Below are positions 57,228 to 64,000 of a stretch of DNA of 64,000 nucleotides, one piece after another. This DNA is from Nymphaea colorata (lineage: Eukaryota; Streptophyta; Magnoliopsida; Nymphaeales; Nymphaeaceae). Both the position numbers and the translations under genes were made by a program. The stretch covers positions 6,457,503 to 6,521,502 of the forward strand of contig NC_045143.1 in NCBI RefSeq assembly GCF_008831285.2, read 5' to 3'. Each line of letters begins with the position of its first letter. Position 1 is the stretch's first letter. Under the pieces are notes generated by a model. The model did not search any database. It saw only the letters and a program-made list of their open reading frames with translations, and was not told the DNA's origin.

Positions 57228-58101
57228 CCTGCATTTGGAGTTCTAAGTGAAGTGGGCCTGAGTGGGTTGGCCAAAATCAGACTCCTCTTTTCCCATAGGT
57301 TGCAAATGGGTGGGATTTGGTGCGAGTTTTATCCTCCTTATTTTCTGTCGGATCCGATCTGACCCACCTTCCACTGCATTTAACTATTATCAATTTGAAT
57401 CTTTAATCTTACTCAATGCCCACATTAGGTTGCTTTGGGCTTTTATTTTTGGTTTGATTGGAAGGCATGCAATCTTTTGCAGGTACAGAAGATAGCTACT
57501 TCTCATTCTGATTAATCAAATACTGCTTCAATTAGATTGGAATCTGATTTTTTTGTTTGTTTAAACCATCGAAACTTGGTAACACGAGCTCTATGCCGTC
57601 TTCATGTCCAATTAATATTGAAAGAACTTGAATTTTCTTATCAAATTCAACTTCTCAGAATCATTTTCGGATCAACTGTCGGATTATATCATAACCATTG
57701 ACCTCCATTCTTGCTTGTTAGCCACACGCAATCAGTTGGTTTATCAGCTTGATCATCTCTGATATAATATTTGCTTTTCTGAAAAAAAAAAAACAAGGTG
57801 TTTTGCTTCAATCTAAAGAAAGCTATTTGCTGCCGGGCAAGCGACAAAGTCTTTTGGTGACAAACGCATGGATAATTAATTGAGAGAATTTTATGACTTA
57901 TTGGAGGATAGAATTGTCCTCCGAAAATTTATGTTATGCTTGCTTGAACTCAACGGGTTTTCCCCCTTTTCCCTCCTCTTTTCCGTGAATTATGCTGTCT
58001 TTGCTTATTCCCTCTCTCTCATGTTATGTTCACTGAGATTGAAACCTGGAGGACCAAAATATCCCCAGCTTCAATAACAATTCCCCTTGTGGATAAGGAG
58101 C
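57228..58101. other. Gene-free intergenic stretch
   Basis: No recognisable coding region or element; an A-run lies at 57780-57794. Confidence 0.5.
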
Positions 58102-58436
58102 TGGGGGCGAACTACATGAGTCAAGGAGAGTCCGAGTTCAGTCAGTTCAAGCTCGGCTCGATTAATAAAACTTTGAGTTTGAGAATAGCTCGACAAAAAT
58201 AGCTCGAGTTCGACAGACTTGCTTGAATAAAATTGATATTTATCGTTACGTGTTGAGCTTGAACTCGATAAACTTGTTTGAATAAAATTAATATTCATCG
58301 TTATTTGTTAAAACTCGACCTCAACTCCAACTCACTTAAGGCGAGACTGGACATTTAAGTGTTGAGGTCGAACTCAACTTCATTATTTAAACGACTCGTG
58401 GAATTGAAGGTGAGCTCGTTAAATAAATTAGCCCCT
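58102..58436. mobile_element. CTCGA-rich hAT-like element, degraded copy
   Basis: The left end reads gggggcgaactacatgag and the right end reads ctcgttaaataaattagccccctg-like (reads aattagcccctga), approximately inverse. The interior holds gagctcg, aactcgataaacttg and gaatatagctcg-type phrases, including a caaacaag/gaataaaattgatat segment related to the copy at 55602. No target duplication was recognised. Confidence 0.5.
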
Positions 58437-61053
58437 GATGATAGTCGGGATATATTTAAAGATGAGGATGGGCAGACGAGGAACGACGGGAAGTGGACGA
58501 AGAATACCCTTCTGGGCGGGGGCAAAGGGGCGATAAAGTGAGGGATATTTTAGGAAAAAAAAATTCAACGTACAGCTCGTCGCCTGCTTTTCGGTATTTA
58601 ATGGACCAATGGGTGAGCGCCGCACAGCGACAGCGTCGCCCTCGACGCTTCATCGACGTCGGGTCGCCCTCGCGATGTGGACAAGCAATTAATGTCCCCG
58701 ACCCGGACCCGACACCTTGTCGCTGACGACCGGTTCACGTGGTGGCTTCCTATTGGCGCTCTTCTCCTTGGGATTGCTCACGGCTTAGACCTTTGTTCGG
58801 GTCTCGGTCCTGACCCGAATCCAATATTTGGATCTGACTCAACCGATCAAGATCTCAGCTATCGAAATTCATGGCGCTCGGATTTGGGTTCAGATTCAAA
58901 ATTAAGGCAAACCCTCAAATCCAATCGGGTTCGGGTCAGGCTACGGAAATCTCGGATTCGAACTCGTGGGGGCTGAAGTCCGTACGGGCTGTGGGCTGTC
59001 ACCAGCGAGAGCGAGGAGCGACGGACGGAGGGCAATACTGTAAATTGGTATCACGGGTTCCTTTCGGATACCAGTTACGGGGAAACCCGAACCGATCAGG
59101 GGCTCGGACTCGGAGGAAAAGAGAAATTGGCGGGAGATGGGCAGGCGGTAAGGGCCAGCCCGAGGAATGGCGTTTCCGTAATTTGGAGACCGCGAGTGTG
59201 GGCAAAGAGGGGACTCCACTTGGCTGGGCGGCCTTCAATGCCGCGAGAGGGAGAGGGAGAGAGAGCAGAACGAGATTTTTGATTGGAAGGGGAGAAGGAT
59301 TAAAGAAAAGGGAGGTGGGGGCAAAGAGGGAACGGGAAAAAAACGGTCAGTAGCAGAGAAAATGGAGTCCGGGAGCTAACCACGGAGCCACTGTACATCT
59401 CTCTCTCTCTGTGTGGGCGAATGTGATGTTTTCTCCTTCTTCTTTTGGGTGAACTTTTTTTGACCGGGTGATGGTTTCTGTAGGTGAAAATGAAATTCTT
59501 CCTCACTGTCTCTGTCTCTCTCTCTCGCGGCTTCGTGCACTCTTTGATTTCCGTACACTCTTTCTCTGTTTTGTTATATAATGAAATAATCATGGTTTCT
59601 TCCTTTTTCTTTGTTTTGTTTTCTGGTGATTAGTTGGTGTGAAAAAGAAAGGGAGAAGATTCCGATAGCCGGGAGGGCTTTGCCTATGAAGCTCTGGAGT
59701 TTTGGTTCCACACTCGTGTCGTGAATTTCCTTTCGGTGATGAAGGAGGAGGGGGGAGTGACGGCTGAGGTTTGCCCATTTTCTTTCTCCTTTCTTTTTCT
59801 TTGCTTGAGCCTGTTTTCTTGCATTTGTTTTATTCCGGTTCTTCTTTGGCTCAAGTTTGGAGAGGTGGAATTCTCCTTTTGCGGAGTTTTTTTTTTCAAA
59901 TGTGATTTTTCTACGAGTTTCAGTCTATTTGTGGACTGATTCCTGATTTTGCGTTTTCTTGTCTGTTTTCTTCCAGAAACTTGGAATCGGTCGTTTCTGT
60001 GTTGGTGGAAAGAGATCAGGTTCTGTACAGAAATCTCTCAGTTCTTTGTAACGTGGATCTGCTCGTGTTTTTCTTGTGATTGAACGGTTTGCCATTGAAC
60101 CAATCTGAAGCTTTTCAGTCGGAAGTTCGGGAGGCAAGAAAACATCGGAGAATCTTGATTTTAAGCGTGTTGGTGTGTCGGACTGAAGAAGTCTGAGATT
60201 TTCTTGCGTCAGTTATTGTCAGGCTGGGGTTAACGGTAGTGGTTAATACGTGTTCTGTTCCTTCACTAGAAGGATTTTGGCTTCTCCTTGAAGTTTTCTA
60301 GATGAGAGCAGAAGGATTTTGGGGGTTACAACGATTTGTTCAGTGTTTGGAAGGGGAAATGCTTGAACTGCTAATGAATTTCTGAGTTTAGGCGTTTCTG
60401 TGTGCAGAGCTATTCGACTGTCTCACTTCTCTGTTCAGGACCAGATTTAGGTTGAAGAGATCCCGTCTGTACACTGAGCTTCCGCGTCTTTGATTTGAAG
60501 GCTCTTGGTTAATTTGTTGAATTTACGGCCGTAGAAGCTCCAGTGGACTACTCGCTCTACACGAAGCTATTGGTTGACAAAACTTCTTGCGTTTTGGATT
60601 GGTCACATTCCCCTTTATACTAGTTGATTTGCTCTGATAGAAGACAAAATCTAAATTATTTGTTCGGAAAGGTGCATCTGTGACATGGCAATAAAGCAAT
60701 AACCTGATAGAATGCAAGCTTTTCTTAGGTTTTGAAGCTATATTGGATTCTTTGACAATGAAGAGGCTCGACAACAGGACAAGCATTGTCTCGACCGTTG
60801 CTGTTGAATGTTATTGTAGTTTTTTGGAGCGGTACCCCTTTGCGCTGTAAAAGTGCGTGAGGGAATGCGTCATTTCTTTCTCTTCCTCTCCTTTGAAGAG
60901 TTCTTTCTGTTGATGCTGCCTTTTCTCTGTTGTCCTTTGGCTTCAAAGGATAACCATTTTCGAAAGTTGTGGCGGTCTGTAGGGGCGCTGCTGTTTTGTT
61001 GAGCTGGGTTGTTTGAGGGGCGAGATTGTGAGGGGAGCATTCAGGGAGGTGCC
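58437..61053 (+). promoter_or_regulatory. GC-rich promoter and long 5' leader of the USP-kinase gene
   Basis: About 58560-59300 is GC-rich with many CpG, unlike the flanks, and ends in GA-rich DNA (59245-59265). This is a plausible promoter and transcription start. Between there and the ATG at 61054 no coding frame is recognisable. A T-rich tract ending ttgtctgttttcttccag (59959-59976) looks like a strong splice acceptor, with a possible donor near 59768, so the leader probably contains at least one intron. This would make a long, spliced 5' leader. The exact ends are inferred. Confidence 0.4.
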
Positions 61054-62640
61054 ATGAACACTAATCTGCATCTGAGGCGTGGGAAGCAGGAGAAAGGTCT
61101 GGATGGTGCAGAGAAGGTTGTGGTCGCGGTGAAGGCGTCTAGGGAGATACCGAAGACTGCCCTAGTCTGGGCTCTTAGCCACGTTGTTCAGCCTGGAGAC
61201 TGCATTACTTTCTTGGTGGTCGTCCCTGCACATGGTTCAGGTACCGATGAACCTCATTATGTTTTCGTCTACTTCTTTTTTGCTTTTTGATTAGCTGTAG
61301 ATCCTGGCTTCTAGCTTTTTACTGTTTAGCTTGTCCTGTGTTCGTCATGCTTATGTTAGATTTATTAATAGTCAACCATGGAACAGCTGCACCTAAAGAA
61401 AAAACGGCTTTCTGCTGTACAATAAACTGTCCCGTTAGTAGTGGGTATACGATGGAAATCTTTGGTTGGATGGTGCCCATTTTCATGCAAATGCATGATG
61501 CCTTAGGTAATACGGAGGAAATACCGAGCCCTTCGGGTGTCTCGACGTCGAGAACGTTTACTTCTTTTTTAGATGAGTTTTTCGACTGCCCTAACTGCAC
61601 CTAGTGATGCCTGACCCCTCGGAGATTATTTATCCATTGACTTGACAACGTGATGGGAATTTGGTTTTAGTGATGAAGCTAAACGCCTTCTGAAAAGGTG
61701 TACATTACCGGAATAATTGGCAACGGTCATTCATTCAGCGTAACCTGGCTGGAAGGTCGTTCCGAGTTCCTGGCTTCACGGATCCAAGAATGATTTAAAA
61801 GATGCATATGTAATGCATAATGTGTTACGCACATAGTGCTCCTACTTTTGAAGAGATCAGCAAATGCTAGACTACCCGAAATACCATTGTGAGCTCTTGT
61901 TGGATTGGATACTTGGATCTGAGACCGGGGCAATCAAACACATCATACACTGAGTCTGGCAAGTGTATTTATGGATGTCATCATTTGTATACGCTATGAT
62001 TGTTTCAGAATTTGCTGCATTCTTCACCTATTTTAGTTGATTTAAGTTGTTATCGCTTACTATTGGAAGTTTTCAGTTTATTTTGACATAATTGACCATC
62101 TTCTAGGTAAAAGACTGTGGGGCTTCCCTAGATTTTCCGGTGACTGCGCAACTGGTCAAAGACGGTTTCTGTTAGGAACTTCAGCAGAACAAAAATGTGA
62201 GATCACAGATTTATGCTCCCAGATGATGCTACAGCTTCAAGATGTTTATGATCCAGATAAGGTGTGTTTATTATATTTGACTTGAGTATTCTGAACAGTC
62301 TTTTTAACAACTTCTGCAGTTTTCCATGCGCCTTTGATTTAGTCTTGCCTAATGATCACTTCGGTTGGTTCCTGATTATCTTGTGTCATATGGGTGCCTC
62401 AAATAGACTGTGGCACCTGAGTCTGGTGTATGGTGCAGCTGTTAATAATTGATGCTACTTTATGATTTCATTAGGGGAATTTTTTTCTTTAATATTTGTA
62501 TGTGTATATTTCTTATCTAGGATGGGATGGATAGTTTTGCAGAAGAGAAAGGGGAAAAAATAGATGGAGAGAGAGAAAGTATGTGACTGAGTGCAAGAGG
62601 AAGAAGGGAGTGAAAGAAACCAGTCCCAAAATGAGACTTG

Positions 62641-62697
<57 letters not shown>

Positions 62698-64000
62698 TTC
62701 CTTGCCGCACCTGCGCCAAGGTTTTTAGAAGATGTCACGCCTGCATCTGCGACTGCCACCTATACTCGTTACATAGTATCATTAAATGAACCTGTGACCT
62801 TTCTATGAGATTTTACCTTTCACTTTTGTGGCATTGCAGATAAATGTGAAGATAAAGATCATCTCAGGATCACCTTGTGGTGCTGTGGCTGCTGAAACAA
62901 AGAGAGCTCAAGCAAATTGGGTCATATTGGACAAGTACTAAAGACAAACTTGCGTTTCTTTTTCCTCTATATAATTAGCAAATGGCAGCTAACCTTTAAG
63001 AATAATAAAATATTCAACTCATAAGAATAATGTTTTGACTCGTAGCGTTGTAGATTCAGAATTTTGCTTCAAATAATGTGTTTCTTCTCTTTTCTTTCTT
63101 TGCTTGGATATCTTTAGTATTTGTCTTGATTTTGTACTGATTCATGTTTTCAACTCATAGGCAGCTAAAACAGGAAGAAAAGCGTTGCCTGGAAGAGCTG
63201 CAATGTAACATTGTTGTTATGAAACGATCACAACCAAAAGTTCTTCGCCTCAATCTTGTAGGATCACCAAAGACAGAAGATGACATATCTCATGCTGTAC
63301 CATCTGAATCTGAGTGCAAGAATCCACCTAAAACTGCTGGTAATCAAGCAAGATCTATACGAGCACCAGTTGCAACCCCAACAAGCAGCCCAGAGCTTGG
63401 GACTTCATTCACCACTACTGAAGCTGGGACAGGGACCTCCTCTGTGTCGAGCTCTGACCCTGGAACTTCTCCCTTCTTGATCTCCGAACCAAAGGTTGGA
63501 TTAGACCTGAAAAAAGGTGTAGCATCATGGAATGCGAGTTTCTATTTAGATGAGGGCCATGAATTGGGAGATGGGTTGATTTGCTCAGATTCAGATATCA
63601 TCAGCTCAAATCCAACCACAAATTTGGATTTCCAACCATGGACGCAACAACCTTTTGAGTCTTCTCACCAGTCCTCTCTAAAGCATGAGAGTGCTTTTGT
63701 TAGAGTTAACCATAAAACAAAAGCTGCTGCCACAAAATCACTTCTTGAGAAGCTCACAAAGCTAGAGCTTGATGCTGGAATTGGAAAGAAAAACTATCAG
63801 CCAGATTCAAACTTCTCATATAATGTTAGAGAAGCAATTTCATTATCCAGAAATGCTCCTCCAGGCCCTCCTCCACTTTGTTCAATATGTCAACACAAAT
63901 CACCAGTATTCGGAAAGCCGCCCAGGTGGTTCAGTTATGCAGAACTGGAGCTTGCAACTGGTGGATTTTCACAGGCAAATTTTCTAGCAGAAGGGGGATT
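61054..64000 (+). CDS. USP-domain protein kinase-like protein (SELMODRAFT_444075 type), 5' part
   Basis: The first 425 residues of a receptor-like cytoplasmic kinase relative; the gene continues beyond the right edge. Coding exons are 61054-61240, 62107-62261, 62840-62934 and 63161 onward, with GT-AG introns joining in frame. Residues 15-135 form a universal-stress/adenine-nucleotide-hydrolase-like domain (EKVVVAVKASREIPKTALVW, then INVKIKIISGSP). A low-complexity Ser/Thr/Pro-rich linker follows at about 175-370. Next is CSICQHKSPVFGKPPRWFSY near 395, directly before the kinase domain start ELELATGGFSQANFLAEGG. This junction is diagnostic of the plant family annotated 'inactive protein kinase SELMODRAFT_444075'. 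Members are thought to be signalling proteins, many predicted to lack activity. The catalytic residues lie outside the window, so activity cannot be judged. The start at 61054 is the first ATG that gives the family N-terminus. Confidence 0.93.
62645..62696. repeat. Compound microsatellite (TA)n(GA)n in an intron
   Basis: About 30 bases of TA then about 22 bases of GA, inside intron 2 of the USP-kinase gene. Read on the other strand it is (CT)n(TA)n, the same order as the other compound loci. Confidence 0.95.

Overview
This is a nuclear window from a flowering plant. The evidence is GT-AG introns, plant-specific protein families (a BELL-type homeodomain factor, a full-size ABCC transporter, a plant serine acetyltransferase and a USP-domain receptor-like kinase), an inserted piece of plastid DNA, and AT-rich intergenic DNA full of long (TA)n tracts and small non-autonomous transposons. 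I cannot name the species from the sequence alone.

Four genes look intact. (1) An ATH1-like BELL homeodomain gene lies on + at 14607-18847: four coding exons, 575 residues. (2) A single-exon serine acetyltransferase lies on + at 23856-24806: 316 residues, much more GC-rich than its surroundings. (3) An ABCC (MRP) transporter close to ABCC8 lies on - at 28662-34800. Twelve exons can be placed, and they join in frame to 1465 residues, with one GC-AG intron. (4) A USP-plus-kinase gene of the 'inactive protein kinase SELMODRAFT_444075' type begins on + at 61054 and runs off the right edge. These genes do not form an operon or an evident cluster. SAT and the ABCC gene are convergent, about 3.9 kb apart. 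ATH1 would act in nuclear transcription, SAT in cysteine synthesis, ABCC8-like in membrane transport and the kinase in signalling.

Three decayed coding relics lie between 37 and 46 kb. They are a plastid-derived rpoC1-rpoC2 fragment (about 1.6 kb), an unrecognised ORF interrupted by two in-frame TGA codons, and an LRR resistance-gene remnant abutting the 3' end of a LINE.

The rest is intergenic. Positions 1-12600 hold no recognisable gene, only local tandem repeats, microsatellites and a GC-rich block. The 20-23 kb and 39-58 kb stretches are dense in small hAT-like elements. Target-site duplications of 8 bp can be read directly for several of them. One family has an interior made almost wholly of CTCGA/GAGCTCGAG motifs and occurs about seven times. 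Other repeated themes are compound (CT)n(TA)n microsatellites of constant polarity, an A-rich dispersed repeat in three copies, and several two-copy minisatellites. I found no convincing new multi-gene system. The most interesting items are the CTCGA-rich hAT family, the unrecognised broken ORF and the GC-AG intron.
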